From Bradyrhizobium jicamae (GTDB lineage Bacteria > Pseudomonadota > Alphaproteobacteria > Rhizobiales > Xanthobacteraceae), in the NCBI RefSeq assembly GCF_018130215.1, contig NZ_JAFCKQ010000001.1, positions 248,001-312,000 on the forward strand: a stretch of 64,000 bases of DNA, in the 5' to 3' direction. Below are positions 35,960-44,118 of this stretch, one piece after another. Made by a program: the position numbers and the translations under genes. How positions within the stretch are numbered: position 1 is the stretch's first letter; each line of letters begins with the position of its first letter. The notes under the pieces were generated by a model, which worked only from the letters and a program-made list of their open reading frames with translations, was not told where the DNA came from and did not search any database.

Positions 35960-37120
35960 ATGACCGCAGCCCTTCGTTTCGATCCGATCCGCCTGCCCGA
36001 AAAATGCGAGCAGCTTCGCAAGGAGGTGCGCGCCTTCCTTGCCGAGGAGATCGCTGCCGGCACCTTCGATCCCCACGCGCCCAACCGCGAGGACAATGAT
36101 GCGCCGGAATTCTCGCGCCGCGTCGGCGCCAAGGGCTGGCTCGGCATGACCTGGCCGAAGAAATATGGCGGCCAGGAGCGCTCGTTCCTCGAGCGCTATG
36201 TCGTGACCGAGGAGATGCGGGTAGCGAACGCACCGACCCGACGCTTCTTCGTCGCCGACCGCCAGAGCGGCCCGGTGCTTCTGAAATACGCGCCCGAGCA
36301 CATCAAGATGGACATCCTGCCGCGCATCTGCCGCGGCGAGGTCTGCTTTGCGATCGGCATGAGCGAGCCGAATTCCGGCTCCGACCTGTTCGCGGCCAAG
36401 ACGCGCGCCACCAGGACCGACGGCGGCTATCTGATCAACGGCACCAAGATCTGGACCTCGTCGGCGCACATCGCCGACTACATGATCGCCATCTTCCGCA
36501 CTTCGCCGCCGACCAAGGAGAACCGCCGCCACGGCCTGACCCAGTTCCTGGTCAAGATGAAGCAGCCGGGTATCCAGGTGAATCCGATCGGCCAGATCAC
36601 CGGCCAGTTCGAGTTCAACGAGGTCGTCTTCACCGACTATTTCGTGCCCGACGACCACGTGCTCGGCGAGATCGACGGCGCCTGGAAGCAGGCCACATCC
36701 GAGCTCGCCTATGAGCGGTCGGGGCCCGAGCGCTTCCTCGAAACCTATTACGTGCTGACCGAGCTGGTGCGGGCCGTCGGCAAGAATCCCGATACCCGCA
36801 GCGCCGAGGGCATCGGCCGACTGGTCGCGCAGGTCCACACCATGCGCCGCATGTCGGTGTCGGTCGCCGGCATGTTGCAGGCCGGCAAGGAGCCGGTGGT
36901 GGAGGCGTCCATCGTCAAGGACATCGGCACGGTGTGGGAGCAGCAGCTGCCGCATCGCGTGCGCGATCTCGCGGCCTTCGTCGAGGAGACCGCGACCAAC
37001 CGCGAGACGCTGGAGAAGCAGCTCGATTTCGCCATCAAGACCGCGCCCAAGCTGACCATCCAGGGCGGCACCACCGAGGTGCTGCGCGGCATCATCGCCC
37101 GCGGATTGGGCCTGCGCTAA
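35960..37120 (+). CDS. Acyl-CoA dehydrogenase
   Basis: 386 residues; FAD-dependent alpha,beta-desaturation of an acyl-CoA. Visible are WPKKYGGQERSFLERYVVTE, the FAD-contact segment FAIGMSEPNSGSDLF, GTKIWTSSAH, and the C-terminal IQGGTTEVLRGIIARGLGL. The Glu in LAYERSGPERFLE sits where this subfamily's catalytic base is usually found. It pairs with the preceding short acyl-CoA dehydrogenase and precedes an enoyl-CoA hydratase by 17 bp, giving the first two steps of a beta-oxidation-like sequence in one transcript. Confidence 0.92.
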   Translation: MTAALRFDPIRLPEKCEQLRKEVRAFLAEEIAAGTFDPHAPNREDNDAPEFSRRVGAKGWLGMTWPKKYGGQERSFLERYVVTEEMRVANAPTRRFFVADRQSGPVLLKYAPEHIKMDILPRICRGEVCFAIGMSEPNSGSDLFAAKTRATRTDGGYLINGTKIWTSSAHIADYMIAIFRTSPPTKENRRHGLTQFLVKMKQPGIQVNPIGQITGQFEFNEVVFTDYFVPDDHVLGEIDGAWKQATSELAYERSGPERFLETYYVLTELVRAVGKNPDTRSAEGIGRLVAQVHTMRRMSVSVAGMLQAGKEPVVEASIVKDIGTVWEQQLPHRVRDLAAFVEETATNRETLEKQLDFAIKTAPKLTIQGGTTEVLRGIIARGLGLR

Positions 37121-37137
37121 TTCAACGAGGACAGATC

Positions 37138-37938
37138 ATGACAAAGTACACGGATATCGGCGTCGAGACCCACGGCCATGTCGGCCTGATCGAGATCCGC
37201 AAGCCCCCGCTGAATTTCTTCGACGTCTCGCTGATCAACCAGATCGCCGATGCGCTGGAGGAGTTCGACAGCAATATCGAAATCCGCGCCTCGGTGCTCG
37301 CGGCCCAGGGCAAGGCGTTCTGCGCCGGCGCCAATTTCGGCGATCCGGCCCGCCAGGAGCAGGAGGAGCGCGCCAAGAGCGATCCCGCCTCGAACCTGCC
37401 GATCAACCATCTCTACGTCCAGGCCGTGCGCATCTTCCGCAACAAGAAGCCGATCGTCGCCGCGATCCATGGCGCTGCGATCGGCGGCGGCCTCGGGCTT
37501 GCCGTCTCCGCCGACTTCCGCGTCGCCTGCCCGGAAGCGCGGTTCTCGGCGAACTTTACCAAACTCGGCTTCCATCCGGGCTTCGGCCTGACCACGACGC
37601 TGCCGGAACTGATCGGCAAGAACAATGCCGAGCTGATGTTCTACACCAGCCGCCGCGTCACCGGCGAAGAGGCCTATCGCTGGGGCCTCGCCAATGTGCT
37701 GGTGCCGCAGGACCAGGTTCGCGCCGAGGCGATGAAGCTCGCGCAGGAGATCGCCGAATGCTCGCCGCTCGGCCTGGTCTCGACCCGTGCCACGATGCGC
37801 GCCGGCCTCGCCGACCGCGTGCTTGCCGCGACCAACCACGAGCTGGTCGAGCAGACCAAGCTGCGCGCGACCGAAGACTTCAAGGAAGGCGTCAAGGCCA
37901 CCGCCGAGCGCCGCGTCGCGAACTTCAAGGGGCGGTAA
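37138..37938 (+). CDS. Enoyl-CoA hydratase/isomerase family protein
   Basis: 266 residues of the crotonase fold. GKAFCAGANFGDP forms the first half of the oxyanion hole, AAIHGAAIGGGLGLAVSADF the second, followed by FSANFTKLGFHPGFGLT. The usual Glu in the second half is replaced by His/Pro-type residues, so the reaction could be hydration, isomerisation or another crotonase activity. ATG 37138 is used; the open frame upstream overlaps the acyl-CoA dehydrogenase. It is third in the plus-strand operon 34874-37938. Confidence 0.88.
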   Translation: MTKYTDIGVETHGHVGLIEIRKPPLNFFDVSLINQIADALEEFDSNIEIRASVLAAQGKAFCAGANFGDPARQEQEERAKSDPASNLPINHLYVQAVRIFRNKKPIVAAIHGAAIGGGLGLAVSADFRVACPEARFSANFTKLGFHPGFGLTTTLPELIGKNNAELMFYTSRRVTGEEAYRWGLANVLVPQDQVRAEAMKLAQEIAECSPLGLVSTRATMRAGLADRVLAATNHELVEQTKLRATEDFKEGVKATAERRVANFKGR

Positions 37939-37965
37939 AGCCGGATACTCCGCTCTCTCAACATG

Positions 37966-38066
37966 GTCGTCCCGGCGGCAGGCCGGGACCCATTGCCGCC
38001 GAACGCCGTTGGGGAACCAGAAATAACGCCGCAGCGTATGGGTCCTGGCCTTCGCCGGGGAGATCG
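37966..38066. repeat. Dispersed intergenic repeat of the GTCGTCCCGGC family
   Basis: About 100 bp with inverted ends: GTCGTCCCGGCGGCAGGCC and GGACCCAT on the left face ATGGGTCCTGGCC and TTCGCCGGGG on the right. It fills the gap between two convergent genes. A remnant of the same left end occurs at 45604-45622. The type is one I recall as abundant in Bradyrhizobium-like genomes. Confidence 0.6.
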
Positions 38067-38070
38067 CTCG

Positions 38071-40182
38071 CTAGCTCCGCGGCACCACCAGCGCATCGAC
38101 GATCGTCGCGCCCTGCCCCTCAGGGTGTACCAGCACCGGATTGACCTCGATCTCGGCGATCTCGTTCGCGCAGCTGGCCGCCAGCACCGAGATATCCGAG
38201 ACCAGCCGTGACAGCGCCGCAACGTCCGCCTTCGGCGCGCCGCGGAAGCCCTGCAACAGCGGCGCGGCCTTCAGCGCCTCGAGCATCGCGGTCGCCTCGA
38301 GCGCGCTGACCGGCGCCGGACGATAGACCACGTCCTTGAACAGCTCGGTGGTGACGCCGCCGAGGCCGACCATCACCATCGGCCCGAAGGTCGGGTCCAA
38401 CAGCGTGCCGATGATGATCTCGACGCCCTTCTTTGCCATCGGCCCGACCAACACGCCCTGGATCGCGGCTTGCGGGCGGTGCTGCTGCACCCGCTCCAGG
38501 ATATCGCGATAGGCCGTGAACGCCTCGCCCTTGGCCGTGATGTTGACTTTGACGCCGCCGACCTCGCTCTTGTGCGGAACGTCGCGCGACTGGATCTTCA
38601 TCACCAGCGGGAAGCCGATCCTCACGATCGCGGCGTCGAGGCCGTCGCGATCAGTAACAAGAACCTCGTCAGGCAGCGCAATGCCGGCGGCACGCAGCAG
38701 CGACTTGCTGTCGAACTCGGACAGCGCCTTTGACGTGAGATGCGCGGAGAGGTCTTGCGATTGGGCTGAAATGGTCACCTCTGGCGCGAGCCTGAATTTC
38801 GCATACTCGACCAGTCGCCGCATCGCGACGCCGACATGGGTGAGCCCCGACAGCACCACGACGCCCGACTTCGCCAGCTCCTGCCGCGCGAATTGCGACG
38901 GCAGCGTGTAGGAGTAGAACACGACAGGCTTGTTCTGCACCGCGATCAACGGTTTCAGCTCGGCCTCCTTGAACTGCATCCGAGTGTCGCTCGACAACGA
39001 CAGCACGACCAGGGTCGCGTCGACCTCATCGGATGCGTCGAACAGCTCGATGCTCTTCTGCAGGCCGCCCGACGAGACGCCCTGTGCCGTCACGTCGACA
39101 GGATTGCCCGCCGCGCCGTAGGACGGCATCCACTGCTTGATCCGGTCCTGGACTGCGGCTGACAGCTCCGGCACGCGCAGGCCCTGCATCGAGACGGTAT
39201 CGGCGCCCCAGATGCCGGCACCGCCGGAGACGGTCAGCACCGCGACGCGGTCGCCCTTCGGCAGCGGATTGCTCGCCAGCACAGCGGCGATCGTCACGGC
39301 CTCATCGAGATCGTTGGAGACGATGAAGCCGTATTTGGCGAACACCGCATCATAGGCCGCCGACCAGCCGGCCATGCTCGCGGTGTGCGAGGCGGCCGCG
39401 CGCTGGCCGGCGCCGGAGCGGCCGACCTTGGTCACGATCACGGGCTTCTTCAGCTCCGCCGCGCGCCTGGCTGCGGCAAGGAACTTGTCGACGTCCCTGA
39501 TGCCCTCGATGAACAGCAGGATCACGTCGGTCGACGAATCCTGCACCATGTAGTCGAGAAATTCGCCGGCGCCGAGATCGCTCTCATTGCCGGCGCTGAC
39601 GACGTAGCTGATCGCGACGCCGATCGCCTTGGCGCGATGCTTGATGGCAAAGCCGATGCCGCCAGATTGCGCGACAATACCGACCCGCCGTTTGGTTGCG
39701 ACCAGCGGCACATGCCCGGGCTTGACGTCGACGGTCGGACTGAAGGTGGCAGCGACCTTCTGCACCTCGCTGTAAAATCCTTCCGCGTTCGGGCCGGAGA
39801 TCCGCATCCCGGTCCGCTTCGCCAGCGCCACGATCGCATCCTGCATCGCCGCACTGTCGCCGCCCTCCTCGGCAAAGCCGGAGGAGATGATGACCGCGTT
39901 CCTGACCCCGACGGCAGCACACTGCTCCAGCGCCGGCAGTACCGCTCGCGCGGGAATCACGATGATCGCAAGATCGATCGGCGCGCCGATCCCGGTGATC
40001 GACTTGAAGCATTTGAGGCCGTCGATCTCGTCGTAATTCGGATTGATCGGATAGAGTTGTCCCGGATAGCCATTCTTGCGCAGCATGCCGAGCAACCGCC
40101 CGGGAATCTTCTCATGATCGCGCGAGGCGCCGATCAGCGCGATGCTTGCGGGAGCGAAGAAGGAATCGAGCGGATGCGGCAT
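38071..40182 (-). CDS. Acyl-CoA synthetase, ADP-forming type (acetate-CoA ligase family)
   Basis: 703 residues in one chain combining the alpha and beta parts of NDP-forming acyl-CoA synthetases. The N-terminal CoA-binding domain has FFAPASIALIGASRDHEKIP and GMRISGPNAEGFYSE. The succinyl-CoA-synthetase-like domain has the phospho-His region (RAAASHTASMAGW), and the C-terminal ATP-grasp domain has FPLVMKIQSRDVPHKSEVGG. It makes an acyl-CoA from an acid and CoA with ATP to ADP and phosphate. ATG 40182 is used. It is first-step chemistry for the surrounding acyl-CoA genes. Confidence 0.9.
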   Translation of the reverse strand: MPHPLDSFFAPASIALIGASRDHEKIPGRLLGMLRKNGYPGQLYPINPNYDEIDGLKCFKSITGIGAPIDLAIIVIPARAVLPALEQCAAVGVRNAVIISSGFAEEGGDSAAMQDAIVALAKRTGMRISGPNAEGFYSEVQKVAATFSPTVDVKPGHVPLVATKRRVGIVAQSGGIGFAIKHRAKAIGVAISYVVSAGNESDLGAGEFLDYMVQDSSTDVILLFIEGIRDVDKFLAAARRAAELKKPVIVTKVGRSGAGQRAAASHTASMAGWSAAYDAVFAKYGFIVSNDLDEAVTIAAVLASNPLPKGDRVAVLTVSGGAGIWGADTVSMQGLRVPELSAAVQDRIKQWMPSYGAAGNPVDVTAQGVSSGGLQKSIELFDASDEVDATLVVLSLSSDTRMQFKEAELKPLIAVQNKPVVFYSYTLPSQFARQELAKSGVVVLSGLTHVGVAMRRLVEYAKFRLAPEVTISAQSQDLSAHLTSKALSEFDSKSLLRAAGIALPDEVLVTDRDGLDAAIVRIGFPLVMKIQSRDVPHKSEVGGVKVNITAKGEAFTAYRDILERVQQHRPQAAIQGVLVGPMAKKGVEIIIGTLLDPTFGPMVMVGLGGVTTELFKDVVYRPAPVSALEATAMLEALKAAPLLQGFRGAPKADVAALSRLVSDISVLAASCANEIAEIEVNPVLVHPEGQGATIVDALVVPRS

Positions 40183-40207
40183 GCGGGCGTTCCCTGTTGT
40201 TGTTCTT

Positions 40208-40295
40208 GTAACCCGGATGGAGCGAAGCGCAATCCGGGGCCGATCCATAGTCGGAGAGCGTGGTCCCGGACTTCGCTGCGCTCCATCCGGGCTAC
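40208..40295. repeat. Dispersed palindromic repeat, CCCGGATGGAGCG family
   Basis: 88 bp whose halves are near-perfect inverted copies: GTAACCCGGATGGAGCGAAG on the left and CTTCGCTGCGCTCCATCCGG then GCTAC on the right. As RNA it would fold into a long stem. It fills the gap between the VOC gene and the start of the acyl-CoA synthetase gene, so it may affect that transcript. The family is common in related genomes from memory. Confidence 0.65.
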
Positions 40296-40299
40296 GAAG

Positions 40300-41055
40300 T
40301 TACGCCGTCAGGCGGAACGTCACGCCGCACAGGAAGAACGCGTCACCCGACACGGAACACCCGTTCGCCTTCGCCGCATCCAGCACCCTGGCCTTGTCGG
40401 CGACCTCGAATGTCAGCCCGCTCATGATCTCGGCCTCGCCCTTGGCGAAGCGGAACGTGGTGTTCGGCAGCTTCACGGTGGCGCCGTCGGCGGCGATGCC
40501 GATGATCCTGCCCCAGTGTTCAGCGAGTGCCTGAGGCTCCGGGCTCTGCATCTCGACCTCGGTCAGCGCCAGGGTCGTGTCCTTGCGGATGAACTTCTGC
40601 CAGTCCGGCCCCGCGGGCGGATACGGACCCAGGATATCGTCGCTGCCGTCGGTGTGGTTGAACTCGATGAAGGCGGCGCGGCAGTCGCGCGGATGCAGTT
40701 GCACGCCGTGATAGGGCGCGTGCGTGATCACGTTCGCGGTACGCACGCCCATCGCGTTGGCCTTTGCGCCGCGTGCATCGGGGTCCTCGCAGCAGAAGAT
40801 CGCCATGTAGCCGCCGCGGCCGCCAGTCTTCTCGACGAAGCGGCCGGCCGCGGTGCCGGGGCCCGGCTGGAACGGCGCGACCACCTCGAGCAAAATCGTA
40901 TCGACCGGCAGCAGCGCATTCTCGAGGCCGTATTTCGCGACGTTGCCGTCGCGGTAACAGACATCGAGGCCCATGATCGCGGAGATGTCCGAGATCACGG
41001 GCGCAAGCTGCGGCGCCACCAGGCAGATCTGCCGCAGCCGCATGTACCCGGCCAT
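40300..41055 (-). CDS. VOC (glyoxalase/dioxygenase fold) family protein
   Basis: 251 residues with two beta-alpha-beta-beta-beta modules: MRLRQICLVAPQLAPVISDI begins the first, and DTTLALTEVEMQSPEPQALA the second. Conserved acids of the VOC fold are partly present, but the full set of metal ligands cannot be assigned by eye, so it could be an enzyme or a structural relative. It is 3 bp after the enoyl-CoA hydratase gene and lies in the same minus-strand run as the acyl-CoA synthetase, so it likely serves the same pathway. Confidence 0.78.
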   Translation of the reverse strand: MAGYMRLRQICLVAPQLAPVISDISAIMGLDVCYRDGNVAKYGLENALLPVDTILLEVVAPFQPGPGTAAGRFVEKTGGRGGYMAIFCCEDPDARGAKANAMGVRTANVITHAPYHGVQLHPRDCRAAFIEFNHTDGSDDILGPYPPAGPDWQKFIRKDTTLALTEVEMQSPEPQALAEHWGRIIGIAADGATVKLPNTTFRFAKGEAEIMSGLTFEVADKARVLDAAKANGCSVSGDAFFLCGVTFRLTA

Positions 41056-41058
41056 CGA

Positions 41059-41853
41059 CTACTGCCCCTGGAATGACGGCTTGCGCTTCTCGACGAATGC
41101 CTTCGCCGCTTCCTTGTGGTCGGTGGTGTCGCCGGCGCGGGTGTGATGGATCGCCTCGCCGTCGAAGCAGGCTTCCAGCGTCATGGTCTCGGCATTGTTG
41201 ATGTTGCGCTTGATGTAGCCGAGCGCGACCGACGGACCCTGTGCCAGCGAGCGCGCGACCTCCAGCGTCTCCGCCTCGACATCGGCGTCCGGCACCACCT
41301 TGGAGACCATGCCGAGATGATAGGCTTCCTGCGCCGACAGCACCGGCGACATCAGATAGAGCTCGCGTGCCCTGGCACTGCCGAGCATCTTGGTGAGGAA
41401 ATAGGTGCCGCCATAGTCGCCGGAGAATCCGACCTTGGCGAACGCGGTGGTGATCTTGCAGGAGGCGCTGGCGACGCGCAGGTCGCAGGACAGCGCAATC
41501 GAGAGGCCGGCGCCGGCCGCCGCGCCGTCGAGCTGCGCCACCACGGGCTTCGGCATCTGGTGCAGGATGCGCGAGACCTCCATGCCGCGGCGCAAATTCG
41601 CCAACTTGGTTTCGAACGGCAGCGGCGCGCGGCCCTCCGCCATCGACTTGACGTCGCCGCCGACGCAGAACGTGCCGCCGGCGCCGCGGATCAGCACCGC
41701 GCGCACGTCTGGATCATCCTGCGCGCGCCGCGCCGCCTCGACCAGCCCGCGCGTCATGTCGGGGTTGAGCGCATTGCGCCGCTCCGGCCGGTTCATCGTG
41801 ATGGTGAGCAGGCCGTGCTCGAGGGACTGGAGGACCATCTGATTGTCGCTCAT
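41059..41853 (-). CDS. Enoyl-CoA hydratase/isomerase family protein
   Basis: 264 residues. MNRPERRNALNPDM, GAGGTFCVGGDVKSMAEG (first oxyanion segment) and AQLDGAAAGAGLSIALSCDL (second) give the crotonase family, and the KVGFSGDYGGTYFL region follows. The C-terminal EACFDGEAIHHTRAGDTTDHKEAAKAF is the usual tail. It is the second crotonase in this cluster. It precedes the VOC gene by 3 bp, so they are co-transcribed. Confidence 0.9.
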   Translation of the reverse strand: MSDNQMVLQSLEHGLLTITMNRPERRNALNPDMTRGLVEAARRAQDDPDVRAVLIRGAGGTFCVGGDVKSMAEGRAPLPFETKLANLRRGMEVSRILHQMPKPVVAQLDGAAAGAGLSIALSCDLRVASASCKITTAFAKVGFSGDYGGTYFLTKMLGSARARELYLMSPVLSAQEAYHLGMVSKVVPDADVEAETLEVARSLAQGPSVALGYIKRNINNAETMTLEACFDGEAIHHTRAGDTTDHKEAAKAFVEKRKPSFQGQ

Positions 41854-41894
41854 GGCGTTTGCCTTTCGTTGTTATTGGTTTGAACCTGACGCCG

Positions 41895-43100
41895 TCACTT
41901 CTTCACCAGCGGGCAGCGCGAATCTGCCAGCGACTGGAAGGCCTGGTCGCCCGGCACGGTTGCGAGCAGCTTGTAGTCGTCCCAGCGGCCCTTGCTTTCC
42001 GACGGCTTCTTGACCTCGAACAGGTACATGTCGTGCACCATGCGGCCGTCCTCGCGGATGCGGCCGTTCCTGGCGAACATGTCGTTGATCGGGGTCTCCT
42101 TCATCAGCTTCATCACGGCGGCCGAGTCGGTGGTGCCGGCGGCCTTCACCGCCTGCAGATAATGCAGCACGGAGGAATAGACGCCGGCCTGCGCCGAGGT
42201 GGGCACCCGCTTGGTGCGCTCCATGAAGCGCTTCGAGAACGCGCGGGTGTCGTCGTTGAGGTCCCAGTAGAATGCCTCGGCGAGCAACAGGCCCTGCGCG
42301 GTCTCGAGTCCGACGCTGTCGATGTCGGTGACGAAGGCGAGCAGCGGCGACAGCTTCTGGCCGCCCTTGGCGATGCCGAATTCCGCGGCCTGCTTGATCG
42401 CATTGATGGTGTCGCCGCCGGCATTGGCGAGCCCGATCACCTTGGCCTTGGAGGCCTGCGCCTGCAGCAGGAAGGACGAGAAGTCCGACGTGTTGAGCGG
42501 ATGCCGCACGCTGCCGAGCACCTTGCCGCCCGACTTCAGCACGACGTTGGTGGTGTCCTTCTCCAGATCCTGCCCGAACGCATAGTCCGCGGTCAGGAAG
42601 AACCAGGTGTCGAGACCAGCCTTCACCGCGGCAAGACCGGTCACGTTGGCCTGCGCGTAGGTGTCGAACACGTAGTGCACGGTGTAGGGGCCGCAGGCCT
42701 CGTTGGAAAGGCGGATCGAACCCGGGCCGTTGAAGATGACGATCTTGTTGCGCGCCTTGGCGATCTCGCCGGCGGCGAGCGCCGTTGCGGATGCCGCGAC
42801 GTCGAAGATCATCTCGACGCCCTGGTTGTCGAGCATGTCGCGCGCGATGTTGGCGGCGAGATCGGCCTTGTTGAGATGGTCGCCGACCACGATCTCGATC
42901 TTGCGGCCGAGCACTTCGCCGCCGAAATCCTCCGCCGCCATCTTGGCCGCGGTCTCGCTGCCGGAGCCGGTGATATCGGCATAAAGGCTCGACATGTCGA
43001 GGATGCCGCCGAGTTTCAGAGGAGGCTTGCTCTGCGCCAGCGCCGCATTCGCCGACATCGCAAGCGCGCAGGCCAATACGCCGGCCAAGACTCGTCTCAT
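41895..43100 (-). CDS. ABC transporter substrate-binding protein, branched-chain amino acid (LivK) type
   Basis: 401 residues with signal peptide (RRVLAGVLACALAMSANAALAQ). The mature protein has LKLGGILDMSSLYADITGSG, GGEVLGRKIEIVVGDHLNKA, and FFLTADYAFGQDLEKD, typical of family-1 binding proteins of the HAAT class. ATG 43100 has GGGAGG 7 nt upstream. No permease or ATPase gene is beside it, so it must share a transporter or belong to a distant one. Its place next to the acyl-CoA genes suggests an aromatic or carboxylic acid ligand rather than an amino acid, which is inference. Confidence 0.9.
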   Translation of the reverse strand: MRRVLAGVLACALAMSANAALAQSKPPLKLGGILDMSSLYADITGSGSETAAKMAAEDFGGEVLGRKIEIVVGDHLNKADLAANIARDMLDNQGVEMIFDVAASATALAAGEIAKARNKIVIFNGPGSIRLSNEACGPYTVHYVFDTYAQANVTGLAAVKAGLDTWFFLTADYAFGQDLEKDTTNVVLKSGGKVLGSVRHPLNTSDFSSFLLQAQASKAKVIGLANAGGDTINAIKQAAEFGIAKGGQKLSPLLAFVTDIDSVGLETAQGLLLAEAFYWDLNDDTRAFSKRFMERTKRVPTSAQAGVYSSVLHYLQAVKAAGTTDSAAVMKLMKETPINDMFARNGRIREDGRMVHDMYLFEVKKPSESKGRWDDYKLLATVPGDQAFQSLADSRCPLVKK

Positions 43101-43264
43101 CCAGAACCTCCCTGAGAACACGCGCCGCATTCTGCTGCGGCGGTCGGTTTGTTGCGCGCGGGATCATGCCGCATGGGCTGAAGCGCAGCAAGCAGCAGCG
43201 ACGCAGCACTTGCGTTCGACTTTTTCCATTCAGCGGAATGGCTGGAATGTGCAAGCATGGCAGG

Positions 43265-44041
43265 ATGCGGAATCATCTGGTGATCCTTTGTTGTGCTTTG
43301 CTCCTGTCGGTCATCGGCGTGCGCGTCGCCGGTGCGGCAGACGCGGCCGGGTGCGATTTCGACGACCAGGGCACGGGCCGCGTTGCGGCTGTCGTCGATG
43401 CGCGCAGCTTCCGGCTGGAGGATGGGCGGGAGGTGAAGCTGGCCGGCATCGAAATGGCGGATCGTGCGAAGGCGGCCACGGCCCTTTCGGCGCTCCTGGT
43501 CGGCCATGACGTGACGCTGCGTGGCGCCGACGACACGCCGGACCGCTATGGTCGCCAGGTTGCCTACGCCTTCCTCGCCGGCGCCGGGACACCCGTTCAG
43601 AGCGAATTGTTGCGGCAGGGCCTTGCTCTGGTTGCGCCCGATGTCGGCGACCGGAACTGCGCCAGCCTGCTGCTGGCGGCCGAGGCCGAGGCGCGACAGG
43701 CCAGATCGGGAACCTGGGCCGCCTCCACCGTCATAAAAAACGCCGAAAGTCCGGGCGATATTTTGGCCGGGATCGGGCGCTTTACGGTGGTCGAGGGCAG
43801 GGTTTTGTCCGTGCGGCAGGCAGGGGCAACGACCTACCTGAATTTCGGCCGAAACTGGACACAGGACTTTGCCGCGACTATTTCAAGGCGCATAGTCCCT
43901 GCGTTCGAGGCGGCCGGGCTTGGGCCGAAGTCGCTCGAAAATCGAAGGATTCGGGTCCGAGGCTGGGTGGAAGTGCGACGTGGGCCGCGAATCGCATTGC
44001 TCCGGGTTGGGCAAATTGAAGTACTCGGCGACGGGAACTAG
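43265..44041 (+). CDS. Exported SNase-like (thermonuclease-fold) protein, catalytic residues not all seen
   Basis: 258 residues with a signal peptide (RNHLVILCCALLLSVIGVRV, cleavage after GAADA). Residues about 35-165 follow the staphylococcal-nuclease fold: GRVAAVVDARSFRLEDGREV, a core helix, and DRYGRQVAYAFL with LLRQGLALVAPDV. The DRYGR arginine is present, but the positions of the other catalytic Arg and Glu appear to be Lys and Ala, so nuclease activity is doubtful. A C-terminal part of about 80 residues is unassigned. It is divergent from the binding-protein gene. Confidence 0.75.
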   Translation: MRNHLVILCCALLLSVIGVRVAGAADAAGCDFDDQGTGRVAAVVDARSFRLEDGREVKLAGIEMADRAKAATALSALLVGHDVTLRGADDTPDRYGRQVAYAFLAGAGTPVQSELLRQGLALVAPDVGDRNCASLLLAAEAEARQARSGTWAASTVIKNAESPGDILAGIGRFTVVEGRVLSVRQAGATTYLNFGRNWTQDFAATISRRIVPAFEAAGLGPKSLENRRIRVRGWVEVRRGPRIALLRVGQIEVLGDGN

Positions 44042-44118
44042 GGGGGACATACCTCCGACCGGTTCGCTCGACGATTATGGGTTGTGAATTGATTGCACGC
44101 GCAGGACGGCGTGAGGAA

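Noticed and set aside
39385..41076. 563-residue plus-strand open frame
   Set aside because: Runs antisense across two real genes and a palindromic repeat; no domain recognised.
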